The notes below the pieces were generated by a model. That model was given only the letters and a program-made list of their open reading frames with translations. It did not search any database and was not told the origin of the DNA. Below are positions 18,481-25,604 of a DNA stretch of 64,000 nucleotides, piece by piece. This stretch comes from Hungatella sp. (GTDB lineage: Bacteria > Bacillota > Clostridia > Lachnospirales > Lachnospiraceae): contig WASS01000020.1 of the NCBI GenBank assembly GCA_009712635.1, forward strand, positions 567,208 through 631,207, in the 5' to 3' direction. A program made the translations under genes and the position numbers. Position 1 is the stretch's first letter. Every line of letters begins with the position of its first letter.

Positions 18481-20553
18481 TTATTTTAACTTAAAGCCGG
18501 AAACCACCGTCTTAAGCTCCTCTGCAATCCGCTCCTGCTTCTCTGACATCTTTGACATGTCCTGTACAACTATGTATGCTTTTTCAATCGTACTAAGAAC
18601 CATGCTGCTGTTGCCTGCCGTAGTCTGGACGGACTCGGAAACATTCTGAATGGCATCCCGCACTTCCTGCATTACCTGGCTGATGTTGGTCGCCATCTCC
18701 TCCACTTCATTGGAGATTTCTTCAACAGTAACTGCATCCCTGCCATACTGCTGACCTACATTTACAAAATTGTCATAATCAGGAGTAACGGTATCTCTTA
18801 AGAACAACAGCATAGACTGCGATCCGTCTAACATCATGGAAAATGCATTCTGAACATCTGTTATGGTGCCCTCAATTTCCTTTACAATCTCAGAAGTGTC
18901 CTTGGCAAGTTTACCGATTTCTCTGGCAACGACTGCGAAGCCTCTGCCCTGCTCTCCTGCTCTTACCGCTTCAATAGAGGCATTCAGTGACAAAAGATTA
19001 ATCTGGGATGCCGTATTGGAAATAAGACGAGCCATATCGCCGATCCGTTCCACGACCTTTGCATGCTGGACAGCCATCTGGAGATCCTGTTCTCTTTCCT
19101 GTGAAATCACAAGGGCATTGTCATAAGCTTCTCTGCTTTTTTTCTCAATGTCTTTTGCCCGTTCCATGATCTCGCCGGCCATCTTGCTGCTCTTTTCCGT
19201 CTCACTGGCAAGTACTCCTACCGATGAGTTTACCTCTGCAAGAGATGCATTCAGTTCTTCTGTTGCTGCACTGGAAGACATCATCGCCTTATCTACATCA
19301 CTCATATATGTTTTCACATCGCTGAACTGAACAAGCAGACCAGTCGATACTTTATTTAAATGAATACTGGCATCCGTAATATCACCAGCCTGGTCGGAAA
19401 TCTGCTCGATCACTCCTTTATTACTTTGGAACATATTATTTAATGAGCTGCTCATCTGACCAAGTTCATCTTTGCGTCTGGATTTCAACGGCTGTACCGT
19501 AAAATCACCGTCTGCAAGTGAACCTGCAAATTTGCGGACCTTCTTAAGGCCTGATGTAATACTTCCAACCTGAAACAGAACTGCGATGATACATAAAACC
19601 AAAGCTGCTGCGCTGATTTTAGCCAGCTTTTCATTTAAGGCAACAATGGGCTCTGCCAGTTCAGACTGAGGCATCTTAATCATAATGATCCACCCCACAC
19701 CCGGAACCGTATCATAATAGAGGTTATAAGTTTCCCCACCCTCTGTATAAACCGTCTTTCCCTTATCGTTTGCCACCATCTGGGCAGCTGCTGCGGAAAG
19801 TGTGGCATTCTCATCCTGAGTCATATTGACACCTTTACTCACTTTTTCTGCGTCAGCACCGCAAAGATAAACACCTTCACCGGAAATTAGTACTGCAGTT
19901 CCGTTCTTACCAACTTTAATAGATTTAATCAGTTCATCAATGTCACTAAGCTGCATATCTACCGTAACTGCTCCAATGAAACGGTTGCTGCTGTCATAAA
20001 TAGGAGCTGTGCAGCTTGCCATCATCATGTTGAGCGTGGGATCAAAATAAGGATCAGTTATAATTGCATCCTTTGTCCCTCCTGATACGGATTTATAATA
20101 CGCCTGATTAAAATAGTCATAGCTCTCATTGCTGTATTCATTGGTTAAAGTCACCTTATTCCCATCTTTATACCAGTAAGGCCCTACATACTTTTGCTGG
20201 GGATCATATACATTAGGTTCAAACCAGATACCGCTGCCAAGTATTAATTCATTGCCAGATATAATATCTGATATCGCTTTGCCGTATGTATCAAGATCCG
20301 TAGACTGATAAGAGGCCCCTACGATATGAGAAATATTCATCGCTGTGGTCTCTACCGCATTCAAATAATTGTCAATGCCGTTTACATTGGCTTTCAGTTC
20401 TGATTCCATAGTGGAATTACTCTGCTGCTCAATCAACTCTCTGCTTGTAGACTCACTGAGCTTCGCTAATAGTGCCAGTGCCAGCACTACGACGGGTAAA
20501 ATGCCAAGGAGCATCTTTATCCCAATGCTTCTGATTCCTACTCTTCTTTTCAT
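18481..20553 (-). CDS. Methyl-accepting chemotaxis protein (dCache type)
   Basis: A 690-residue transmembrane chemoreceptor. TM1 lies near residues 10-32, an extracellular dCache ligand domain from about 40 to 300 (WFEPNVYDPQQKYVGPYWYK, then YFDPTLNMMMASCTAPIY), TM2 around 315-335, then HAMP and a long signalling helix bundle with the conserved tip SIEAVRAGEQGRGFAVVARE. The ATG at 20551-20553 has AGGAGATAAAATT directly upstream; the frame runs 14 codons further without a ribosome site. Ligand unknown. There is no che operon nearby. Confidence 0.93.
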   Translation of the reverse strand: MKRRVGIRSIGIKMLLGILPVVVLALALLAKLSESTSRELIEQQSNSTMESELKANVNGIDNYLNAVETTAMNISHIVGASYQSTDLDTYGKAISDIISGNELILGSGIWFEPNVYDPQQKYVGPYWYKDGNKVTLTNEYSNESYDYFNQAYYKSVSGGTKDAIITDPYFDPTLNMMMASCTAPIYDSSNRFIGAVTVDMQLSDIDELIKSIKVGKNGTAVLISGEGVYLCGADAEKVSKGVNMTQDENATLSAAAAQMVANDKGKTVYTEGGETYNLYYDTVPGVGWIIMIKMPQSELAEPIVALNEKLAKISAAALVLCIIAVLFQVGSITSGLKKVRKFAGSLADGDFTVQPLKSRRKDELGQMSSSLNNMFQSNKGVIEQISDQAGDITDASIHLNKVSTGLLVQFSDVKTYMSDVDKAMMSSSAATEELNASLAEVNSSVGVLASETEKSSKMAGEIMERAKDIEKKSREAYDNALVISQEREQDLQMAVQHAKVVERIGDMARLISNTASQINLLSLNASIEAVRAGEQGRGFAVVAREIGKLAKDTSEIVKEIEGTITDVQNAFSMMLDGSQSMLLFLRDTVTPDYDNFVNVGQQYGRDAVTVEEISNEVEEMATNISQVMQEVRDAIQNVSESVQTTAGNSSMVLSTIEKAYIVVQDMSKMSEKQERIAEELKTVVSGFKLK

Positions 20554-20899
20554 AATTTTATCTCCTGTAGTTCGGACTTCGACCTTATCCTGCATGTTTC
20601 GACATTTTAGTTAAAAACATCATAACACACCAAGGTAAAATTTACTAATTACATTTGCTAATATTATGTAAGCCTGATTCCGCTTTTTCTATTGCATTTT
20701 TACTTATGTACATATAAACTGATTATCAGAACTTTTATATTAATACAAACTCCTTTCCTCCCTGCACTTTTTACATAATATTAACAGTTTTTAATTATAC
20801 TATTGGTATTCAAATTATGCAATATATGAATTTTACATATTTTAATCGTGTATTTTACAAATTTTATTATCATAAAATATAGTACGAGAGGTGACTATA
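20554..20899. other. AT-rich divergent intergenic region
   Basis: About 345 bp between the chemoreceptor (minus) and the XRE gene (plus). It is strongly AT-rich with several TATAAT-like hexamers but no promoter pair convincing enough to call, and no gene or RNA structure that I recognise. Confidence 0.5.
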
Positions 20900-21211
20900 A
20901 TGGATCAAGACTATATCAATAAAAGAATTACAGAATTACGTCTTAAAAAGGGAGTGGCAGAACATAAGATGAGCCTGGAGCTTGGGCACAGCAGAAGTTA
21001 CGTACAAAGTATCTCCAGTGGCAGAAGTCTCCCTTCCATGGCGGAGTTTCTGGCAATCTGCGAGTACTTAAGCGTAACGCCGAAAGATTTTTTCGATAAT
21101 GATAATCCCAACCCGCCCTTAGTCAGGGATACAATAGACAAGCTTAAATCTTTGCCGGAAAGTGATTTACTGCTGATCTTAACCATGATCAACCGGCTTC
21201 AGTCCAAATAG
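20900..21211 (+). CDS. Small XRE-family helix-turn-helix regulator
   Basis: A 103-residue DNA-binding protein. The HTH spans about residues 8-62 (MSLELGHSRSYVQSISSGRS, then LPSMAEFLAICEYLSVTPKD). The C-terminal tail, PLVRDTIDKLKSLPESDLLL, is a short helix that could dimerise. AGGTG lies before the ATG at 20900; a GTG at 20891 is an in-frame alternative. It converges on the VgrG-like operon. Whether it regulates that operon or the divergent chemoreceptor is not visible. Confidence 0.82.
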   Translation: MDQDYINKRITELRLKKGVAEHKMSLELGHSRSYVQSISSGRSLPSMAEFLAICEYLSVTPKDFFDNDNPNPPLVRDTIDKLKSLPESDLLLILTMINRLQSK

Positions 21212-21248
21212 GCGCAAACAAATCTTTGATAACAGATCATTTCAACGT

Positions 21249-21274
21249 CCCCGTGCAGAAGTACGGGGATTTTG
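21249..21274 (+). terminator. Terminator after the XRE gene
   Basis: CCCCGT (21249-21254) pairs with ACGGGG (21263-21268), followed by ATTTTG. It lies between the convergent XRE gene and the end of the VgrG-like operon. Confidence 0.55.
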
Positions 21275-21296
21275 AGGTACAAAAGGGCCGCGCTGT

Positions 21297-21470
21297 TTAT
21301 GTTCTTAAACTGCTGATACCAGATGAATTTTTAACATCATTGATCTCATCCAGGGAAACAATGGAGGGAATTGCCTCCAAAGCCCTTACATATAATTCAT
21401 CCAGATCTCCTCTGTTTAGCATTCCAAAAAAATATCCGTATAAATCCTGAAACGTCTGATCTTTTGTCAT
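21297..21470 (-). CDS. 57-residue protein at the end of the VgrG-like operon
   Basis: A small frame whose ATG (21468-21470) overlaps the TGA of the VgrG-like gene as ATGA and has AAGGAG 6-7 nt upstream, the signature of translational coupling. The product starts MTKDQTFQDLYGYFFGMLNR, is acidic, appears helical and lacks a signal peptide or membrane segment. I recognise no family. Its position suggests a small accessory, chaperone-like or immunity-like factor for the hub protein, but this is a guess. Longer overlapping frames here are not favoured. Confidence 0.65.
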   Translation of the reverse strand: MTKDQTFQDLYGYFFGMLNRGDLDELYVRALEAIPSIVSLDEINDVKNSSGISSLRT

Positions 21471-22549
21471 ATAATCTCCTTCCTTTCCCCAGCCGTATCT
21501 CCAGCCGGAACGCAACCAATTGCATATGCATGTTCTTCCCAGCCATCTGGTAAATATAACCGAATGGGATCTCCTGGTTTGGGCGTAACATACAAGCCCG
21601 TTCCTTCCGGTGACGTATATACAGAAGAAAACGGAAACCAAATGGGCTTTCCATAGGTCTCATCTTTCTCACTCAGCAGCTTTATCTGAACTGCGTTCTC
21701 TCCTGTATTTTTAACATTCCCCATGATCATAAGTCCTGCAAGACTTAAAAGCTCCTTTGCCGGAACCAGAAAGCCCGACCGTGTGCGGAGTACATAATCA
21801 AATTCCACCTTATCCCCGCTGAAATTCATACTCATGGAGTATATGTAATAAGCGCTGTCTTCTATCATCACACAATCACATAAGTGCAGGCACTTTCTGC
21901 TTTTAATCAGATATTCAACATTCTCGCCTTTCTCATGGTCATCGTAACATTTAATACGGTACTGGTCGGAATTAAAACACTTTCTTCCTTTTCTTTTTAT
22001 TCTTCCAAAATGGAAACAGATGTTATTATGAACGCTGTCTGCCACCAGAATCTGATTTTTCTTTGCAGCCAGACGTATTAAAAACTGCCAGTCTGTCTCC
22101 ATATACTGTACAGCCAGACCATCAGACATTTCCCGCATTTCTTTACTTAAAACCACAGTTGTATTCTCGTATCCGGCAAGTACCGATCCAATTATCTGAA
22201 GATAATTCTGTCCCTCTCCCTGAAACGTCCTTATATGCTTTTCTCTGTCAAGATCCATAGTCAGGGATACTGCAAACAGATTCCAGTAAACAGCCCCATC
22301 TGCCTCAATTTCGTATCTTCTTTCGATTCTGCCTTTGAAAACAGGTGTTTCTTTCTTTTCCTCGTTAATAAAAGTAATCGTCAGCAAAATCTCCTTTGAT
22401 CCTCTAAGACTCAGAGTATCTTTATCTGATCTTACCGCTCCGGTTATAACCGCTGTAAAATGTTCGTTTACTCTTTTATCAATAAAACATTGTGTCGGAT
22501 AAAACGTCCCCCCGGAATCCAAATAGATTCTAAGTTGCTCCAATTTCAT
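21467..22549 (-). CDS. VgrG / phage late control gene D-like hub protein
   Basis: A 360-residue protein resembling the gp27-gp5 part of VgrG spikes and phage gpD baseplate hubs. The gp27-like region covers about 1-260, with FKGRIERRYEIEADG at 71-85 and the VgrG signature VQYMETDWQFLIRLA at 147-161. A gp5-like OB fold follows at about 275-350 (GNVKNTGENAVQIKLL, PKPGDPIRLYLPDGWEEHAY). The C-terminal beta-helix spike and any effector domain are missing. It overlaps the upstream gene by 20 bp and the 57-residue gene by 4 bp. No sheath, tube, baseplate-wedge or ATPase genes are in the window. Confidence 0.82.
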   Translation of the reverse strand: MKLEQLRIYLDSGGTFYPTQCFIDKRVNEHFTAVITGAVRSDKDTLSLRGSKEILLTITFINEEKKETPVFKGRIERRYEIEADGAVYWNLFAVSLTMDLDREKHIRTFQGEGQNYLQIIGSVLAGYENTTVVLSKEMREMSDGLAVQYMETDWQFLIRLAAKKNQILVADSVHNNICFHFGRIKRKGRKCFNSDQYRIKCYDDHEKGENVEYLIKSRKCLHLCDCVMIEDSAYYIYSMSMNFSGDKVEFDYVLRTRSGFLVPAKELLSLAGLMIMGNVKNTGENAVQIKLLSEKDETYGKPIWFPFSSVYTSPEGTGLYVTPKPGDPIRLYLPDGWEEHAYAIGCVPAGDTAGERKEII

Positions 22550-23120
22550 TCTCCTTACTATATATCGTAATACTCTTGCGGATTTCGCTTAAGCAGCGGC
22601 TCCAGTCCAGCCTTTTCTCAAACGGACAGCTAAACATCACCATCAGCAGCTTTCTGCCCACCGGGTAAATAATCAATGTATTAAATAGATTATCATCAAG
22701 AGCTGTACTGATAAATTCCATCCATGCAAAAGGCACTTTATGAGCTGACTCTGTCCCATCTTCCAGGCAGACACTCATTGGTTGAAATCGCTTTAAAACA
22801 AGATAAAATTCCTGTATTACATCTGCAAGCTGTTCTGGCTTAATCTCTCTTTCTACCATACTGAAGGAGAAATTAACAGTACCATCTTCATTTGTTTTTA
22901 TAATTTCAGGACGCTGCTCAGAAAAATACTTTCTCTTTGCATCCTCCGGTTTCATATCCTTAAAGTTGGAGGGAAGAAAAATACCCACTTCGTTATCAAA
23001 CATCTTTGCTTCACGAAATTGAAGCAATTCTCCCTCCACGTAAATCCCTGTTTCAATACTGGTAAACCGGTTAATCCGTTCAAGATGCCTGTCATTAATC
23101 AGTTTCTCTTCTTCACACAT
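22530..23120 (-). CDS. DcrB/Eag-like protein, possible secretion chaperone
   Basis: A 196-residue soluble protein without signal peptide. The pattern VGIFLPSNFKDMKPEDAKRK, then RPEI...TNEDGTVNFSFS, then PFAWMEFISTALDDNLFN, with a terminal RCLSEIRKSI, resembles the DcrB/DUF1795-like fold. That fold includes Eag chaperones which load T6SS effectors onto VgrG. The resemblance is by eye and not certain. The 20-bp overlap with the VgrG-like gene supports joint function. Confidence 0.55.
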   Translation of the reverse strand: MCEEEKLINDRHLERINRFTSIETGIYVEGELLQFREAKMFDNEVGIFLPSNFKDMKPEDAKRKYFSEQRPEIIKTNEDGTVNFSFSMVEREIKPEQLADVIQEFYLVLKRFQPMSVCLEDGTESAHKVPFAWMEFISTALDDNLFNTLIIYPVGRKLLMVMFSCPFEKRLDWSRCLSEIRKSITIYSKENEIGAT

Positions 23121-23141
23121 GATTCTTCCTCTCTGGTATGT

Positions 23142-23612
23142 TCAATCTTTATCAAATATATACTGTCCCATGTTCTCCTCTCCATGGCCTGCAATATAAG
23201 ACAGTTCCTGACCTTTTGCGTAAATACCCAGCTCTTCCTCTCCTGCAGCAGATGCTCTGGTCATAACTAAAAGCAGTAATACAATCACTTCAATTACCAG
23301 CAGCAGTCTTTTGATTAATGATCCTTTTCTGCATACAGTCTTTTGTGATTTATAAGTAAATCTTGGAATTAAGACCAGCCTTTCCTGTAAGATTCTGCAT
23401 TTTACAATTCCTGGTTCACGGGATGCAAAGTCGAACAGCATATTCTGACTTTTTTTCAGATAATATAGACGATTCCAAAAATGGAGATCTCCGTATAAAA
23501 TATCTGTTTCCAATTCGTAATTTTTTATTTCCTCTGTTCCATCCTCTTTACGGATTGAGCAGCTAGCTCTGTATTGGTAATAGCTTTCATTGTTTCTTTT
23601 ATTCTGCACCAT
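23142..23612 (-). CDS. Single-pass membrane protein, first gene of the VgrG-like operon
   Basis: A 156-residue protein: about 100 mostly cytosolic residues rich in aromatic and charged side chains, one membrane helix at about 102-118 (LLLVIEVIVLLLLVM), and a short acidic outside tail ending GQYIFDKD. AGGAGGG precedes the ATG. I recognise no family. It is the promoter-proximal gene behind the second LytTR-type operator. A membrane anchor or docking subunit for the hub is a reasonable inference. Confidence 0.7.
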   Translation of the reverse strand: MVQNKRNNESYYQYRASCSIRKEDGTEEIKNYELETDILYGDLHFWNRLYYLKKSQNMLFDFASREPGIVKCRILQERLVLIPRFTYKSQKTVCRKGSLIKRLLLVIEVIVLLLLVMTRASAAGEEELGIYAKGQELSYIAGHGEENMGQYIFDKD

Positions 23613-23950
23613 CAGCCCTCCTTTCGTTCCGAGAACTATATCACTTATAATTTACATTCTACATATAACTGAAAGAAATTCAACCGAAGTGCTAAAATTG
23701 TACACATTGAGCTCCAAAATTTGCATGCCGGACCAGTTGAAACAGCCGTTTATTTAAAAATAGCAACATTTTGTTATATTTAAAAATACAGGGGGATACA
23801 TGAATATAAATATATAGATTCTATCTCAGTGCCTTTGGTGGTATAATAATACCGATTATGAATGAAAATGCTTTTATTCCTTAAGGAAAAGTATTGATAG
23901 ATATCATTTATAATATTGGGGTAAATAATAAGAGAAAGAGGTCATAAGCT
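23613..23950. other. Divergent intergenic region between VgrG-like operon and TIM-barrel gene
   Basis: About 340 bp. Besides the LytTR-type operator it contains a 12-bp perfect palindrome TTCCTTAAGGAA at 23877-23888, about 60 bp before the plus-strand gene, which could be its operator. The rest is AT-rich without a recognisable feature. Confidence 0.55.
23656..23720 (-). promoter_or_regulatory. LytTR-type operator and promoter of the VgrG-like operon
   Basis: Two direct repeats with a 22-bp period, written on the plus strand as GTGCTAAAAT (23689-23698) and GCTCCAAAAT (23711-23720), separated by TGTACACATTGA. Read on the minus strand, the inner repeat ends in GCAC, then after 5 nt comes TTGAAT (23678-23683), 16 nt, and TAGAAT (23656-23661). 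The 38-bp core matches the agr operator at 33 of 38 positions, and the repeat-to-TTGAAT distance is identical. The orientation points at the membrane-protein gene at 23612. Confidence 0.75.
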
Positions 23951-24712
23951 ATGAAAGAAATAGTTTTATGTGATGGATCTAAACCTGAAGAAATATCATT
24001 ACTATGTAAAAAATATGGTATATCTGTAAATATTGATGCTTTTTCCGATACGGATGTTTATGATGTCTATTGTGAAGAGGTTAATAAAAATTTAATGGTG
24101 TATCATGATATTAATATTACCTCAATGCACGGACCATATAAAGACTTGTGTTTGGGCAGTAAAGATAAACTAATAAGCTCAGCCACTATGGAGCGATTTG
24201 AAAATGCATACAATATTTCAAAATTATTAAAATGCCCTAATATTATTTTACATCATGGTTATATACCTGGAACAAGTATACAGTCTAATTGGATAAAAAG
24301 AGCCGCATTGTTTTTTGACGAATTTCTAAGGGAAAAAGATGAGAGTATTACAATTCATTTAGAAAATCAATTTGAACATTCACCAGATATACTTTCTGAA
24401 GTTATTACAACGGTAAATGATAAAAGGTTAGGTATTTGTTTGGATGTGGGTCATGCCAACTGTAATTCTAGTACTCCTGTATTAAAATGGATAGAACACT
24501 TAAATAAAAAAATAAGTTTTGTACATTTACACAATAATAATGGGCTTTCTGACCAACATTTGGATTTTTCTAGTGGAACTATGGACTTTCTAGAGATATG
24601 TACGGCGTTGGAAAAGTATTCTCAAAATAGTACATGGCTAATTGAAACAAATAGTATAGAAGACACGGAGAAATCTATACAATGGCTGAAGGATAATCAT
24701 TTTTTTAATTAG
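23951..24712 (+). CDS. Sugar phosphate isomerase/epimerase-like TIM-barrel protein
   Basis: A 253-residue xylose-isomerase-like TIM barrel (AP endonuclease 2 superfamily). Metal-binding residues appear in ILHHGYIPG (about 98-106), IHLENQFEHS, CLDVGHANCNSS, FVHLHNNNG and the terminal LIETNS. These fit a divalent-metal isomerase, epimerase or related enzyme; the substrate cannot be told. The gene is clearly more AT-rich than most of the window, stands alone on the plus strand, and sits between two copies of the LytTR-type operator, suggesting horizontal acquisition. Confidence 0.8.
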   Translation: MKEIVLCDGSKPEEISLLCKKYGISVNIDAFSDTDVYDVYCEEVNKNLMVYHDINITSMHGPYKDLCLGSKDKLISSATMERFENAYNISKLLKCPNIILHHGYIPGTSIQSNWIKRAALFFDEFLREKDESITIHLENQFEHSPDILSEVITTVNDKRLGICLDVGHANCNSSTPVLKWIEHLNKKISFVHLHNNNGLSDQHLDFSSGTMDFLEICTALEKYSQNSTWLIETNSIEDTEKSIQWLKDNHFFN

Positions 24713-24737
24713 TTAAAAACCAGAGAAGCTATAATAG

Positions 24738-24770
24738 AAAAACGAGACTTCTGCCAGGCAGCAGTCTCGT
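24738..24770 (-). terminator. Terminator after agrB
   Basis: On the minus strand ACGAGACT pairs with AGTCTCGT around a CTGCC/GGCAG inner stem and is followed by a run of T. It separates agrB from the convergent TIM-barrel gene. Confidence 0.75.
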
Positions 24771-24774
24771 CCTT

Positions 24775-25353
24775 CTATTTCACTTTACTATTCTTCAGCA
24801 CTCCATATACAAGCATCACGGACAGCAGCATATGGCTTATGGCTAGTACAACACAGACTCTCATATTGACAAACCAGAAAATTGTACCTACAATTACTTC
24901 CGTTAACCAGAACTGTCTGCTCTTTAACCGGTAACGGCTTGTCTCCTCTTCATCGAGAAGCTTGTTCCTGTCAGGAACAGGTGCAAACATAAAGATCAAA
25001 ATTCCTGAAATAAGAAACCCTGCAAATGGCAGAATAAGAGCCGCTGTCCCGACTATGTATTTCTCAAGCAGACAGACAACCAGAATAAGGATTGCTGAAA
25101 CTACAGTACAGACTCCATTGGTTCTTGCGTGATACCCGCCGCAATATGACCTTAATGGTATATAGCTGGCAAGGAACACAAACACTGGCATAGGTGCACG
25201 CATGATTACCGCTATGAACACAGCCACGACTATGTTAATAATCTGATTGAGTAAGATCTCATAAGCGTAAAGATACAACGCGCGCTGATCATCTTTTAAA
25301 AGATTTTTTTTAATCTGCCAGCTGACTATGTCTTCTGAAATCCGCTGTAACAT
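24775..25353 (-). CDS. agrB: AgrB-like membrane peptidase processing the AgrD signal peptide
   Basis: A 192-residue polytopic membrane protein of the accessory gene regulator B family. It cleaves the AgrD C-terminal tail and forms the peptide thiolactone. The catalytic region PLRSYCGGYHARTNGVC carries His75 and Cys82, spaced seven apart as in staphylococcal AgrB (His77/Cys84). About five hydrophobic segments follow. Its ATG overlaps the agrD stop by 1 nt. Gene order here is D then B, opposite to staphylococci. Confidence 0.94.
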   Translation of the reverse strand: MLQRISEDIVSWQIKKNLLKDDQRALYLYAYEILLNQIINIVVAVFIAVIMRAPMPVFVFLASYIPLRSYCGGYHARTNGVCTVVSAILILVVCLLEKYIVGTAALILPFAGFLISGILIFMFAPVPDRNKLLDEEETSRYRLKSRQFWLTEVIVGTIFWFVNMRVCVVLAISHMLLSVMLVYGVLKNSKVK

Positions 25354-25514
25354 TAGAACTTCCTGAGCATCTTAGCCTCTTCAGGAACCTCCGGCTGATG
25401 ATGAGCCCATGCACAGGTAACATTGATCGTATAAGCTGCGACCAGTAATGCACATACATTCATCATGTTCACCATTGACATTTTTCCCTTTAAAACGTTT
25501 AACATTTTTTTCAT
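25353..25514 (-). CDS. agrD: AgrD-like autoinducing peptide precursor
   Basis: A 53-residue peptide starting at the ATG at 25512-25514 behind AGGAGTG. It has a basic amphipathic N-terminus (MKKMLNVLKGKMSMVNMMNV), a hydrophobic stretch and the core TINVTCAWAHHQPEVPEE. Cys34 followed by four residues and then HQPEVPE matches clostridial AgrD precursors (compare the recalled C. perfringens CLWFTHQPEEP). The predicted signal is a five-residue thiolactone ring CAWAH with a short N-terminal tail. The stop codon overlaps the agrB start. Confidence 0.9.
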   Translation of the reverse strand: MKKMLNVLKGKMSMVNMMNVCALLVAAYTINVTCAWAHHQPEVPEEAKMLRKF

Positions 25515-25540
25515 TTTAATCACTCCTTTTTTTCTTACAT

Positions 25541-25604
25541 ACTATAACAATATTTTACAGAATTCAAGTCATGTGCCAAAATTATACACGTTGAGTGCCA
25601 AAAT
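25541..25604 (-). promoter_or_regulatory. LytTR-type operator and promoter of agrD-agrB
   Basis: Perfect 10-bp direct repeats GTGCCAAAAT (plus strand) at 25573-25582 and 25595-25604, a 22-bp period, as expected for an AgrA/LytTR dimer. On the minus strand GCAC is followed after 5 nt by TTGAAT (25562-25567), then 15 nt and TATAGT (25541-25546). The short spacer and poor -35 fit an activator-dependent promoter. The operator overlaps the last codons and stop of agrC. Confidence 0.82.

Noticed and set aside
20900-23612. Prophage or complete type VI secretion/contractile injection locus.
   Set aside because: Only a hub-like protein is present; no integrase, capsid, portal, sheath, tube, baseplate-wedge or AAA+ ATPase genes are seen in the window.
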